A DNA stretch of 30,162 bases from Acidimicrobiaceae bacterium UBA7830 (GCA_002501485.1 DLTS01000081.1:921-31082), one strand, 5' to 3'. Shown: positions 15,506 to 23,359, counted from the stretch's first letter. The notes: a model not told the origin generated them from the sequence alone. Program-made: numbers and translations.

Positions 15506-16414
15506 ATGGTTGCACCCCTTCGCCACATGTCGGTGGTCATTGCCGCACTCACCATCCTCGCTGCCTGCGGAGGCTCTGACTCACCTGACACCGGTCGTGA
15601 TACCGACGTGACCGAAGTGTCACTCGAACCGATACAGGCGACAACGACCACCGAGGCCGCTTCGGTCGAGCGTCCTGAGATTGTCCCACCCGACAACACT
15701 CCAACAGAACTCATCATCACCGACATCACCGACGGCACTGGGCGTTCGATTGCCGAAGGCGACACGGTGTGGGTCGACTACACCGGCATCCGATCAGAGA
15801 ACGGAGTCGAATTCGACAACAGTTATGAGCGCGGGCAACCAATAGCATTCACCGTCGGCGTCGGAGCGGTTATCCGTGGCTGGGACGAGGGTCTCATCGG
15901 TGCGAAGGCCGGCGGCCAGCGCAGACTCGATATTCCAGCTGACATGGCCTATGGAGATAATCCACGGGGAGGAGTGATCGAAGCTGGCGATGCCCTTACC
16001 TTCATGCTGGAAGTACGAGCGGTTGTTGCCACGACGACGCCTGATGACATCCCTAAGATTGACACCGCCGAGTACCCACCAACTTCCGAACTTGAAGTCG
16101 TTGATCTCTCGACCGGCGACGGCGCAACGATCGGTGTCGGCGACAGCGCGATCGTTCACCTCATGATTGCCAATGCGGAATCTGGCGAGGTGATCTTTGA
16201 AACATGGTCCGAAGGCCAGCCAACACTCATCGAGGTTATCGAGGGCTATTCCATCGCCGGGCTCTTCGAAGGAATTCAAGGTATGGAGGTGGGGGGTATT
16301 CGAGCGATGTCGATGCCCTCTGAGCTTGCGTTCGGTGATGAGGGCATTCCCGAACTCAATCTCGATGGCGGGACACCGATTCTTCTCGTCGTCGAACTCG
16401 CTGGTGCATACTGA
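15506..16414 (+). CDS. FKBP-type peptidyl-prolyl isomerase lipoprotein with two FKBP-like domains
   Basis: This 302-residue exported lipoprotein has a signal peptide ending in the lipobox ILAAC (Cys 21), then a Thr/Glu/Pro-rich linker (about 22-75). The first FKBP domain (about 76-175) keeps VDYTG, FDNSYERGQPIAFTVG, VIRGWDEGL, GGQRRLDIP and AYGD, so it is probably an active prolyl isomerase. The second (about 195-302) repeats the layout in degenerate form (GIQGMEVGGIRAMSMP, AFGDEGIP) but lacks the aromatic pocket residues such as the Trp of VIRGW and the first-strand Tyr. It may be a chaperone or binding module. It would act on the outer face of the membrane. Confidence 0.9.
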   Translation: MVAPLRHMSVVIAALTILAACGGSDSPDTGRDTDVTEVSLEPIQATTTTEAASVERPEIVPPDNTPTELIITDITDGTGRSIAEGDTVWVDYTGIRSENGVEFDNSYERGQPIAFTVGVGAVIRGWDEGLIGAKAGGQRRLDIPADMAYGDNPRGGVIEAGDALTFMLEVRAVVATTTPDDIPKIDTAEYPPTSELEVVDLSTGDGATIGVGDSAIVHLMIANAESGEVIFETWSEGQPTLIEVIEGYSIAGLFEGIQGMEVGGIRAMSMPSELAFGDEGIPELNLDGGTPILLVVELAGAY

Positions 16415-16447
16415 CCGGCCGCCGCATGGCCGAGAGGGCTATCCGGG

Positions 16448-16468
16448 TAGATTCAACTCGTTGAGTTG
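16448..16468 (+). promoter_or_regulatory. Candidate -10 and operator upstream of leuC
   Basis: TAGATT (16448-16453) is directly followed by the perfect inverted repeat CAACTC-GTT-GAGTTG (16454-16468), which would cover the transcription start. This is a plausible repressor site for the leuCD operon. The same 15 bases could also form a 6-bp hairpin in RNA. Confidence 0.4.
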
Positions 16469-16520
16469 AGCGCCCGTGCGCCACCAAGTGATTAGCATTA
16501 AAGAACGGAAACAAACCGAC

Positions 16521-17930
16521 ATGATGACTGAACGACCGATGACACTGCCTGAAAAGATTTGGCAACGTCACCTCGTCACCTCAAGTCCGGGTGAGGCCGA
16601 CCTGCTGTATATCGACCTCCACCTCATTCATGAGGTCACAAGCCCACAGGCCTTCGACGGTCTTCGAATGAGTGGCCGCACCGTTCGCCGGCCCGAACTC
16701 ACCATCGCTACCGAAGACCACAACGTGCCGACCGAAGACATCGATCAACCGATCGCTGACCCAATTTCTGCAAAACAGGTTGAAACACTTCGCGTCAACA
16801 CCGACGAATTTGGCATCGTTAACTATCCGATGGGCAACGTAGGGCAAGGCATCGTGCATGTCATCAGCCCTGAACAGGGCCGCACACTTCCTGGAACGAC
16901 GATCGTCTGCGGCGACAGCCACACAGCAACACACGGGGCGTTCGGCGCCCTGGCCTTCGGCATCGGAACGAGCGAAGTGGAGCACGTGCTCGCCACACAA
17001 ACACTGCCGCAAAGCAGGCCAAAGTGGATGTCGGTCAGTGTTGAGGGACAGTTACAGCCAGGCGTAACCGCAAAAGATGTCGTGCTTGCCATCATTGGCC
17101 GCATCGGCACTGGTGGCGGCATCGGACATGTCATCGAATACCGAGGATCAGCCATCACTTCGCTCTCAATGGAAGGCCGGATGACGGTCTGCAATATGTC
17201 GATTGAGGCCGGGGCTAAGGCGGGTCTCATCGCTCCCGATGAAACCACCTTCAACTATCTCAAGGGACGCGATCACGCGCCGACAGGAGATGCGTGGGAT
17301 GCGGCAGTTGCCGACTGGTCAACCCTTGCAACCGACGATGGAGCAGCGTGGGACAAAGAAGTTGTCATCGATGCTGCAACGATTCGCCCACAAGTCACCT
17401 GGGGAACCAATCCTGCCCAGGTCACCTCCATCGATGACAATGTTCCCGCCCCAGAAGACTTCGACGATCCAACGACTCAAGAAACCGTTCGTCGCTCCCT
17501 TGACTACATGGGTCTCGAACCCGGGACCTCAATGCGTGACGTGGCGGTCGACACAGTGTTCATTGGCTCATGCACCAACAGTCGCATCGAAGACCTTCGT
17601 GCAGCAGCCGCAGTTCTTGATGGTCGCTCAGTGACGGTTCCTCGCGTCATGATCGTCCCCGGATCTCACCGAGTGAAAGCGCAGGCTGAAGCCGAGGGCC
17701 TCCACGATGTCTTCACTGCAGCCGGCGCCGACTGGCGAGAGCCCGGCTGCTCGATGTGCCTTGCGATGAACCCCGACAAACTCACACCGGGCGAACGTTC
17801 GGCAAGCACGTCGAATCGGAATTTCGAGGGCCGCCAGGGCCGAGGAGGCCGAACCCACTTGGTATCGCCGGCGGTTGCTGCAGCGACCGCTGTTGCTGGC
17901 CGTTTCGCTCTTCCGGAGGATCTTTCATGA
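16521..17930 (+). CDS. leuC: 3-isopropylmalate dehydratase, large subunit
   Basis: LeuC and LeuD isomerise 2- to 3-isopropylmalate, and citramalate to methylmalate. The 469-residue protein has the aconitase-family [4Fe-4S] ligands: one Cys in FIGSCTNSRIEDL and two in GCSMCLAMNPDKL. Other family blocks are CGDSHTATHGAFGALAFGIG and EFRGSAI-like YRGSAI. I chose ATG at 16521 (or the adjacent 16524), since this gives the usual length; the frame stays open back to a GTG at 16476. The stop overlaps the leuD start by 4 nt. Transcription probably begins near 16460, giving a 5' leader of about 60 nt without an evident Leu-rich peptide. Confidence 0.95.
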   Translation: MMTERPMTLPEKIWQRHLVTSSPGEADLLYIDLHLIHEVTSPQAFDGLRMSGRTVRRPELTIATEDHNVPTEDIDQPIADPISAKQVETLRVNTDEFGIVNYPMGNVGQGIVHVISPEQGRTLPGTTIVCGDSHTATHGAFGALAFGIGTSEVEHVLATQTLPQSRPKWMSVSVEGQLQPGVTAKDVVLAIIGRIGTGGGIGHVIEYRGSAITSLSMEGRMTVCNMSIEAGAKAGLIAPDETTFNYLKGRDHAPTGDAWDAAVADWSTLATDDGAAWDKEVVIDAATIRPQVTWGTNPAQVTSIDDNVPAPEDFDDPTTQETVRRSLDYMGLEPGTSMRDVAVDTVFIGSCTNSRIEDLRAAAAVLDGRSVTVPRVMIVPGSHRVKAQAEAEGLHDVFTAAGADWREPGCSMCLAMNPDKLTPGERSASTSNRNFEGRQGRGGRTHLVSPAVAAATAVAGRFALPEDLS

Positions 17931-18514
17931 AAGTCGTCCGAGTCATTACTGGAACAGGAATTCCTCTTCGCCGAAGTGACGTCGATACCGACCAGATCAT
18001 TCCCGCCGAGTGGTTGAAACGGGTGGAGCGCACCGGGTTTGAGAAAGGTCTCTTTTCGACATGGCGCGATGACCCTTCGTTCGTCTTAAACGACGAGCGT
18101 TACACCGGGGCAAACATTCTCGTTGCCGGGCCATCATTTGGTGTCGGTTCGAGCCGTGAACACGCAGTGTGGGCGATTCAGCAGGCCGGATTTGAAGCGG
18201 TTATCGCTCCGAGCTTCTCCGACATCTTCCGAAATAACTGCACGAAGAATGGTCTCGTGCCGGCAGTGCTCGATCTTGCCGATGTCGAGGCAATCTGGAA
18301 TGCGATCGACGCCGACCCGGCCACCTCGATCGTCGTCGATATGGAGCGGCTTATCGTTGAGGTGCCAGCAGCTGGAATATCGTCATCGTTTCCCATCGAC
18401 GAGGCCACTCAACACCGGTTCTTGGAAGGCCTCGACGACATCGGCATCACCCTCGGCCATGCGGAAGCCATCGATGCCTACGAGTCGCAACGCCCTGCGT
18501 GGCTGCGTGCCTAA
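17927..18514 (+). CDS. leuD: 3-isopropylmalate dehydratase, small subunit
   Basis: This is the 195-residue swivelling-domain partner of LeuC. Visible family blocks are the N-terminal SDVDTDQIIPAEWLKR (about 17-32), GPSFGVGSSREHAVWAI (about 69-85) and SFSDIFRNNCTKNGL. The start at 17927 overlaps the leuC stop as ATGA and is preceded by a strong Shine-Dalgarno, GGAGGA at 17915-17920, as expected for a gene inside an operon. The frame is open further upstream, but that part lies inside leuC. Confidence 0.95.
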   Translation: MKVVRVITGTGIPLRRSDVDTDQIIPAEWLKRVERTGFEKGLFSTWRDDPSFVLNDERYTGANILVAGPSFGVGSSREHAVWAIQQAGFEAVIAPSFSDIFRNNCTKNGLVPAVLDLADVEAIWNAIDADPATSIVVDMERLIVEVPAAGISSSFPIDEATQHRFLEGLDDIGITLGHAEAIDAYESQRPAWLRA

Positions 18515-19055
18515 CAGCTCAGCTCACCGTCAACGGTTTTACCGGTGAATGATCCTGAGGTCTCGCCATCACCCACGAACACCGTGACCGCTGCTCGAAG
18601 AGATGATCCATCGGAGTAGTGCACGATCAACTCCCTCTCGATCGCTCTAGGACCCTCCGGGGTATAAGTGTGTGACCACAAGCGGAGAAAAAATCCTGTG
18701 CGATCGGCGGCCACGATTTCCAGAGCAAACCAACCGCTTCCCTCAATCAGAGAGCGACCTACAACAGAGATAAACAGACCGACCTAAGCATCATTGACAA
18801 CCGCGATAACGTCAGCACGATCACGATCATCGCCGGTGTTCCAGACGGTTACGGCCTTGACGAGGCCAGCCGGCGGTTCGGACGGCGGAACCGTCTAAGT
18901 CGCAGTCGTTTCTGGCAGGGAGGGCGCGGCGCCAACGGTGGTCTCGGTGGTCGCTACTGGCTTGGGCCACACCCAATGGCGAGAAGCAACCCGGTCGAAA
19001 GAAAAGACGCCCCGGGCGCACACGCCCACGTTACGCGCCACCAACGCGACCTCAT
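18511..19055 (-). pseudogene. Decayed lipoprotein gene downstream of the DEAD-box helicase
   Basis: An ATG at 19055, 2 nt after the helicase stop, opens a frame with a lipoprotein-like signal: MRSRWWRVTWA, then a hydrophobic stretch ending LLLAIGCGPS. That frame stops at a TAG after about 33 codons. A different frame, entered around 18960, continues as a Thr/Glu/Pro-rich linker (KPVATTETTVGAAPSLPETT), is broken by TAG at 18897-18895, continues (PPAGLVKAVTVWNTGDDRD), is broken again by TAG at 18786-18784, and then runs 90 codons to the final TGA-type stop at 18511 (GSGWFALEIVAADRTGFFLR; LIVHYSDGSSL). The order signal, linker, beta-rich domain is typical of actinobacterial lipoproteins. One frameshift plus two in-frame stops indicate decay or sequence error. 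The leuD stop overlaps its 3' end. Confidence 0.6.
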
Positions 19056-19057
19056 GG

Positions 19058-20392
19058 TCACGAATTGTTCGTTGCCTCGGTGGTGACGTCGGCGTTAAAC
19101 GAGTGAAGGTCACGCAAGCGTGCATCGTTCGAAAACACTTCAATCGGCGTATTTGTTGGCAACCGCAGCATCCGCTGCAAGACCCGCATCTGGGTGTGCT
19201 GGTTGTACTCCACAAAGGTCACTGCCCATCCATCACGCCCTGCTCTTGCCGTGCGCCCAGAGCGATGGAGATAATCCTTTGCGTCCCCGGCCGGGTCGTA
19301 GTGAATCACCGCACCAATGTCGTCAATATCAATGCCCCGAGCCGCAACATCGGTAGCTACCAGGACATTGAGGCGACCCTCTGCGAAACGCTGGAGAGCA
19401 CGCTCGCGGGCGCCCTGGGAGAGGTCACCATGAATGGCAGCGGCGTTCACACCATCATCGATCAACGCTTTTTCAACTTTGTCGCAGAGTCGCTTCGTTT
19501 GGCAAAAGACAACGACTTTCGAAATTGTTTCGCTGATCGCACCTGCGACACGCGCTTTATCCATGTGGTGCACAGCGAGGAACAGGTGATGCATCGTTCC
19601 GACAGTGTCGGTTGCCGAATCAATCGCAACTTCGATTGGGTCGCTGAGATAATGACGAATCAGATGCCCAACGTCGCCGTCAAGTGTCGCCGAGAACAGC
19701 ATTGTCTGAGAACGACCCGTGCAATGACGAAGAATCCACTCAACCTGAGGAGTAAAGCCGTCATCGGCCATGCGATCCGCCTCGTCAAGACACACGATCT
19801 GGACGTCGCCCAAATCGACTTCTCCCGACTTGATGAGATCGATTAACCGCAGAGGTGTCGCCACAACCAGCTCGACCCCACGCTGCAAGTCACGAACTTG
19901 ATGCTCGCGACTCGCTCCGCCATAGACGGGGGCGACGGTGATTCCCGCTGAGGCGGCGACGGGTTGCAGGACCTCTGCTACTTGAACCGCTAATTCACGC
20001 GTCGGGACAAGCACTAACCCGAGCGGAGCATTTGGCCCGGCCGAACCGTTCATTCTTGACAGCATCGGAATCCCAAACGCAAGGGTCTTTCCTGAACCGG
20101 TCTTAGCTCGACCGCACACATCGCGACCCCTCATCGCTACGGGAATTGCTTCAAACTGGATAGCGAATGGTTCAGCAAAACCAGCCGCTGCAAGACCTAT
20201 ATCGATGCGTTCTGAAACCCCAAGCTTGGCAAAGCCTGTTGGGGGTTCGACCGGTGGCAACGAATTAGCAGTGGTCAAATTTCCTGAGCGCTGCTGCTCC
20301 GGTGCGTCTGATTGTGGACGACGTCTCGGAGCCGAGCGTCGTTGATTGCGGTTTCCGCCGCCTGGGCGGCGACCGCTTTGTTGCTCTGACAT
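19058..20392 (-). CDS. DEAD-box ATP-dependent RNA helicase (RhlE-like)
   Basis: This 444-residue RNA helicase would unwind RNA duplexes in the cytoplasm. The N-terminal 45 residues are basic, low-complexity and Gly/Arg/Gln-rich (MSEQQSGRRPGGGNRNQRR), probably RNA-binding. Core motifs follow: Q-motif FAIQ (76-79), motif I AKTGSGKT (96-103), Ia PTREL (130-134), II DEAD (203-206), III SAT (234-236), V-region ATDVAARGID and VI HRSGRTAR (376-383). Motif Ib reads TPLR instead of the usual TPGR. TAGCCT lies 9 nt before the ATG, pointing to a very short leader. It is transcribed divergently from the leuA leader, with about 80 bp between the starts. Confidence 0.93.
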   Translation of the reverse strand: MSEQQSGRRPGGGNRNQRRSAPRRRPQSDAPEQQRSGNLTTANSLPPVEPPTGFAKLGVSERIDIGLAAAGFAEPFAIQFEAIPVAMRGRDVCGRAKTGSGKTLAFGIPMLSRMNGSAGPNAPLGLVLVPTRELAVQVAEVLQPVAASAGITVAPVYGGASREHQVRDLQRGVELVVATPLRLIDLIKSGEVDLGDVQIVCLDEADRMADDGFTPQVEWILRHCTGRSQTMLFSATLDGDVGHLIRHYLSDPIEVAIDSATDTVGTMHHLFLAVHHMDKARVAGAISETISKVVVFCQTKRLCDKVEKALIDDGVNAAAIHGDLSQGARERALQRFAEGRLNVLVATDVAARGIDIDDIGAVIHYDPAGDAKDYLHRSGRTARAGRDGWAVTFVEYNQHTQMRVLQRMLRLPTNTPIEVFSNDARLRDLHSFNADVTTEATNNS

Positions 20393-20431
20393 GATGGTTC
20401 AAGGCTACCTGCGCTCGGTCCCGAGGAGCGG

Positions 20432-20466
20432 TTGACATTGCTCACGGCTCCTCCTCGGGCTATCGT
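20432..20466 (+). promoter_or_regulatory. Promoter of the leuA leader transcript
   Basis: TTGCTC (20438-20443), a 17-nt spacer, and TATCGT (20461-20466). A perfect TTGACA lies just upstream (20432-20437) but with a 23-nt spacer. The first base of the leader-peptide GTG is 7 nt after the -10 element, so the transcript should begin at or next to it. Confidence 0.6.
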
Positions 20467-20472
20467 GGGGGT

Positions 20473-20511
20473 GTGGAACACATCTTGGGCTCGCTTCTTC
20501 TCCTTATGTAG
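20473..20511 (+). CDS. Leu-rich leader peptide of leuA
   Basis: This 12-codon frame starts at GTG and encodes MEHILGSLLLLM, ending in TAG at 20509-20511. It has five Leu codons, four of them consecutive (CTT CTT CTC CTT at 20494-20505), placed just before the stop and between the first two arms of the attenuator. It lies downstream of a promoter and upstream of an intrinsic terminator and leuA. Leucine-codon leader peptides before leuA are known in Actinobacteria and Proteobacteria; this one fits that class and is predicted to be leaderless. Confidence 0.8.
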   Translation: MEHILGSLLLLM

Positions 20512-20575
20512 GGCGAGCGCGCTCCGACGACGTTCGCCCGCCCCCGCCGCCCAGGTAGGGGGCGATTTCATTTTT
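20489..20575 (+). terminator. leuA attenuator with alternative hairpins
   Basis: Four pairing segments can be drawn. 1:2 is GCTCGC (20489-20494) with GCGAGC (20513-20518), with the Leu codons in the loop. 2:3 is GGGCGAGCG (20511-20519) with CGTTCGCCC (20531-20539), 9 pairs including one G-U. 3:4 is TCGCCC and CC (20534-20539, 20541-20542, one bulged G) with GG and GGGCGA (20558-20565), followed by TTTCATTTTT (20566-20575); a second register pairs 20539-20545 with 20558-20564. 2:3 and 3:4 exclude each other, as antiterminator and terminator. A ribosome stalled on the Leu codons would free segment 2 and allow read-through into leuA. Confidence 0.75.
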
Positions 20576-20618
20576 CAGACGACCCTTGAGGATTTTCCAC
20601 TTGCGTAAAGGACACTAC

Positions 20619-22307
20619 ATGCCTCCAACACCCGCCACTCCTAAAAAAATGTCATTCGATCGTTACGCCCCGTTCGTACCGATCGTCCTTACCGACCGCA
20701 CCTGGCCGAATAAGACCATCGATAAGGCTCCCATCTGGTGCTCGGTTGACCTACGTGATGGCAATCAGGCCTTAATTGATCCAATGGACCCGGTGCGCAA
20801 ATTGGCGATGTTCCGAGAATTGGTGAAGATGGGTTTCACTGAGATCGAAGTCGGGTTTCCCTCTGCAAGCCAACCCGATTTCGACTTCGTACGACAGTTG
20901 ATCACCGAAGATCTCATTCCTGAGAATGTGTGGATTCAGGTACTCGTACAGTGCCGGCCTGAACTCATTGCGCGAACCTACGAGGCCCTTCAAGGTGCAC
21001 CGCGGGCGATCGTGCACTTCTACAATTCAACAAACCCCCTTCAGCGTGATGTGGTGTTCAACCTTGATAAAGATGGCATCAAGCAGGTTGCGATCGACGG
21101 GGCAACAATGTGCAAGCGGCATGAGGCCGAACTGGTTGGTACAGAGATTCGTTACGAATACTCCCCAGAAAGCTTCACTCTCACGGAACCCGACTACGCC
21201 GTAGAGGTATGTGAAGCTGTGATGGAGGTCATCGGGCCGACGCCCTCAGATCCGCTGATTCTTAATCTGCCTGCAACCGTCGAGTGTTACTCGCCAAATG
21301 TGTACGGCGATGTCATCGAATGGTTTGGGCGCACGATCAAAAACCGGGAGTCGGTCATCGTTAGCCTGCATCCCCATAACGACCGTGGTTGTGCAGTGGC
21401 CGCCGCAGAGTTCGGTGTCATGGCTGGCGCAGACCGTGTCGAGGGAACGCTCTTCGGAAATGGTGAACGCACGGGAAACGTCGACGTCATCAATCTCGCA
21501 ATGAACCTATTTGCAAACGGTGTCGACCCAGAACTCGACATCACCGATATCGACGCGCTGCGTCGTACCGCAGAATATTGCAACCGACTGTCTGTGCACC
21601 CGCGCCACCCCTACGTCGGCGATCTCGTCTACACCGCATTCTCTGGATCACACCAAGATGCGATCAAGAAAGGTTTTGAACGACTCCCTGACGATTACGA
21701 ACGATGGGGGGTTCCTTATTTACCGATCGACCCAAAACATGTCGGTCGCAGTTATGAGGCCGTCATCAGGGTCAATAGCCAGTCAGGAAAGGGTGGCGTC
21801 GCCTATGTCATGAAGGAGGAATACGGGTACGACCTACCTCGACGACTACAGATCGAGTTCTCGAAGACGATTCAACACATCACCGAAGATTCTGGGACTG
21901 AAGTATCGCCTGGCGTGATGTGGGAAGCGTTCAATGCCGAGTATCTACCCGAAAACCCATCGTTCCAATTGCGAAGCCACGAGCTTCACACAGCGGCAAA
22001 CGACGGCAAAGGCCGCACGAAAGTCACCGCCCAACTTGCAGTTGAGGGTGGCGCAGTGACCATCGCAGGAGAGGGAGATGGCCCTGTCGAAGCATTTGTT
22101 GCGGCCCTGCGGGCCGAATGGCCGATCGAATTTGATCTCCTTGACTACACCGAGCACGCGATCGGCCGAGGCGCCGACGCTCAGGCCGTTGCGTACGTCG
22201 AGACGGCGTCAGGGACGACAACCCGATGGGGGCTTGGCAGCGATCCAAATATCACGACTGCGTCACTTAAGGCCGTTCTCGCCGCATTCGAACGCCAACA
22301 GCGCTGA
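20619..22307 (+). CDS. leuA: 2-isopropylmalate synthase
   Basis: LeuA condenses acetyl-CoA with 2-oxoisovalerate, the committed step of leucine synthesis. The 562-residue protein is of the large actinobacterial (LeuA2) type: N-terminal KAPIWCSVDLRDGNQAL (about 36-52), metal-binding SLHPHNDRGCAVA, the NGERTGNVDVI loop and a C-terminal allosteric domain (about 430-562) expected to bind leucine. ATG at 20619 is preceded by AAGGA at 20608-20612, a proper Shine-Dalgarno, as expected for a gene inside a transcript. An in-frame start at 20586 lies close to the terminator and has no ribosome site. It is controlled by the attenuator upstream. Confidence 0.95.
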   Translation: MPPTPATPKKMSFDRYAPFVPIVLTDRTWPNKTIDKAPIWCSVDLRDGNQALIDPMDPVRKLAMFRELVKMGFTEIEVGFPSASQPDFDFVRQLITEDLIPENVWIQVLVQCRPELIARTYEALQGAPRAIVHFYNSTNPLQRDVVFNLDKDGIKQVAIDGATMCKRHEAELVGTEIRYEYSPESFTLTEPDYAVEVCEAVMEVIGPTPSDPLILNLPATVECYSPNVYGDVIEWFGRTIKNRESVIVSLHPHNDRGCAVAAAEFGVMAGADRVEGTLFGNGERTGNVDVINLAMNLFANGVDPELDITDIDALRRTAEYCNRLSVHPRHPYVGDLVYTAFSGSHQDAIKKGFERLPDDYERWGVPYLPIDPKHVGRSYEAVIRVNSQSGKGGVAYVMKEEYGYDLPRRLQIEFSKTIQHITEDSGTEVSPGVMWEAFNAEYLPENPSFQLRSHELHTAANDGKGRTKVTAQLAVEGGAVTIAGEGDGPVEAFVAALRAEWPIEFDLLDYTEHAIGRGADAQAVAYVETASGTTTRWGLGSDPNITTASLKAVLAAFERQQR

Positions 22308-22327
22308 TCGCCCGCTGCGCGCACGAG

Positions 22328-22333
22328 TAACAT
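22328..22333 (+). promoter_or_regulatory. -10 element for the ferredoxin gene, predicted leaderless
   Basis: TAACAT ends 7 nt before the ATG at 22341. There is no Shine-Dalgarno in the 33-nt gap after leuA. Confidence 0.4.
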
Positions 22334-22340
22334 CGCAATC

Positions 22341-22532
22341 ATGATCCTCTCTGTCGATCGAGATTCGTGTGCCGCTACCGGTGGTTGCGCTCAGCTAGTC
22401 CCTAACGTGTTTTCGATCGGGTCTGATGGCATTGTTGAAGTGCTCATCACCACACCAGATGAGTCATTGAGGGCCGTTGTGCTCGACGCGGTCGACCTCT
22501 GCCCTACTGCGGCGATCGCGGTCGAAGGGTAA
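22341..22532 (+). CDS. Small ferredoxin, probable [3Fe-4S] type
   Basis: This 63-residue electron carrier resembles the single-cluster ferredoxins of actinobacteria that often serve cytochromes P450. The Cys pattern is C10-x5-C16 (DSCAATGGCAQLVPNVF) and C54 in LCPTAAIAV. Only three ligand Cys residues are present, as in [3Fe-4S] members. It lies between leuA and pyrF, and the pyrF GTG follows its stop by 4 nt, so the two are probably co-transcribed. No P450 or reductase gene is nearby, and its partner is unknown. Confidence 0.85.
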   Translation: MILSVDRDSCAATGGCAQLVPNVFSIGSDGIVEVLITTPDESLRAVVLDAVDLCPTAAIAVEG

Positions 22533-22536
22533 ATCC

Positions 22537-23340
22537 GTGGCATTTCTTGATCGTCTAGATCGAGCGTGGAGTCTCAGCCAATCGAATCTGTGTGTCGGGC
22601 TCGATCCAGACCCGTCCAAAATGCCGAGCCGTTTCTCTTCCCAGCCGAACGGCATCGCCAACTTCTGCATTGAGATCATCGATGCCACTGCCGACCTTGT
22701 CTGCGCGTTTAAACCACAGATTGCATACTTCGCTGCGCAGCGTGCTGAAGACCAACTTGAGACGATCTGCAACTACATTCGCTCCTCTCACCCTGACGTC
22801 GTGCTCATCCTCGATGCGAAGCGAGGCGACATTGGGTCAACTGCAGCTAACTACGCCGTCGAGGCATTTGAACGATTTGGTGCGGATGCAGTCACCGTCA
22901 ACCCGTATCTAGGAACCGACTCCGTCGAGCCGTTCTTTGAAGCCGGTGGCGGAGTGATCGGCCTCTGTCGCACGTCGAACCCTGGTGGTGACGACCTTCA
23001 AATGCTTGACACCGGCGGAGAACCGCTGTTTGTGCGTGTCGCCGAGATGATCGCTCAGCGGTGGTCAAAACTCGGTGACTGCGGGCTCGTCGTCGGCGCA
23101 ACATACCCGAACGAACTTTCTCAAGTGCGCCAAATTGTTGGCGACCTACCAATCCTCGTTCCGGGCGTTGGTGCTCAGGGTGGTTCAGCCGACGAAGTGA
23201 AGGTCAATGGGTCTCGGGCTGACGGACACGGTATCATCGTCAACTCATCTCGCGCTGTGCTGTACGCGAGCAGTGGCGACGATTTCGCCTCCTCAGCAAG
23301 GCTTGTCGCCGACAACACGCGCAAGAGCTGCTCGCCCTGA
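22537..23340 (+). CDS. pyrF: Orotidine 5'-phosphate decarboxylase
   Basis: PyrF decarboxylates OMP to UMP in pyrimidine synthesis. The 267-residue length and layout match the type 2 (mycobacterial/Myxococcus) form, longer than the E. coli form. Visible blocks are LCVGLDPDPSKMP (about 18-30), catalytic LDAKRGDIGSTA with the Asp/Lys pair (about 90-101), VNPYLGTDSVEPFF and the late LVPGVGAQGG phosphate-binding loop. I chose GTG at 22537, directly after the ferredoxin stop; the frame is open further upstream but overlaps that gene. It converges on serA with a 2-nt gap. Confidence 0.94.
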   Translation: MAFLDRLDRAWSLSQSNLCVGLDPDPSKMPSRFSSQPNGIANFCIEIIDATADLVCAFKPQIAYFAAQRAEDQLETICNYIRSSHPDVVLILDAKRGDIGSTAANYAVEAFERFGADAVTVNPYLGTDSVEPFFEAGGGVIGLCRTSNPGGDDLQMLDTGGEPLFVRVAEMIAQRWSKLGDCGLVVGATYPNELSQVRQIVGDLPILVPGVGAQGGSADEVKVNGSRADGHGIIVNSSRAVLYASSGDDFASSARLVADNTRKSCSP

Positions 23341-23359
23341 CGTCAGCCGTCGAGGGCGA
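23332..23359. terminator. Stem-loop spanning the pyrF/serA convergent stops
   Basis: TCGCCCT (23332-23338) pairs with AGGGCGA (23353-23359), a 7-bp stem with a 14-nt loop that contains both stop regions. It could act on both transcripts, but has no T-run and overlaps coding sequence. Confidence 0.3.

Noticed and set aside
16476..16520. GTG at 16476 as the leuC start
   Set aside because: It would add 15 residues not typical of LeuC. The ATG at 16521 gives the normal length and N-terminus.
18784..18897. Two in-frame TAG codons read as a recoded amber sense codon
   Set aside because: TAG serves as an ordinary stop elsewhere in the window (both leader peptides, for example), and a frameshift is also needed to join the pieces. 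Decay or sequence error is simpler.
18938..19846. A 302-codon open frame on the plus strand
   Set aside because: It lies antisense to the DEAD-box helicase, whose motifs are complete. The translated sequence resembles no family, so it is a shadow frame.
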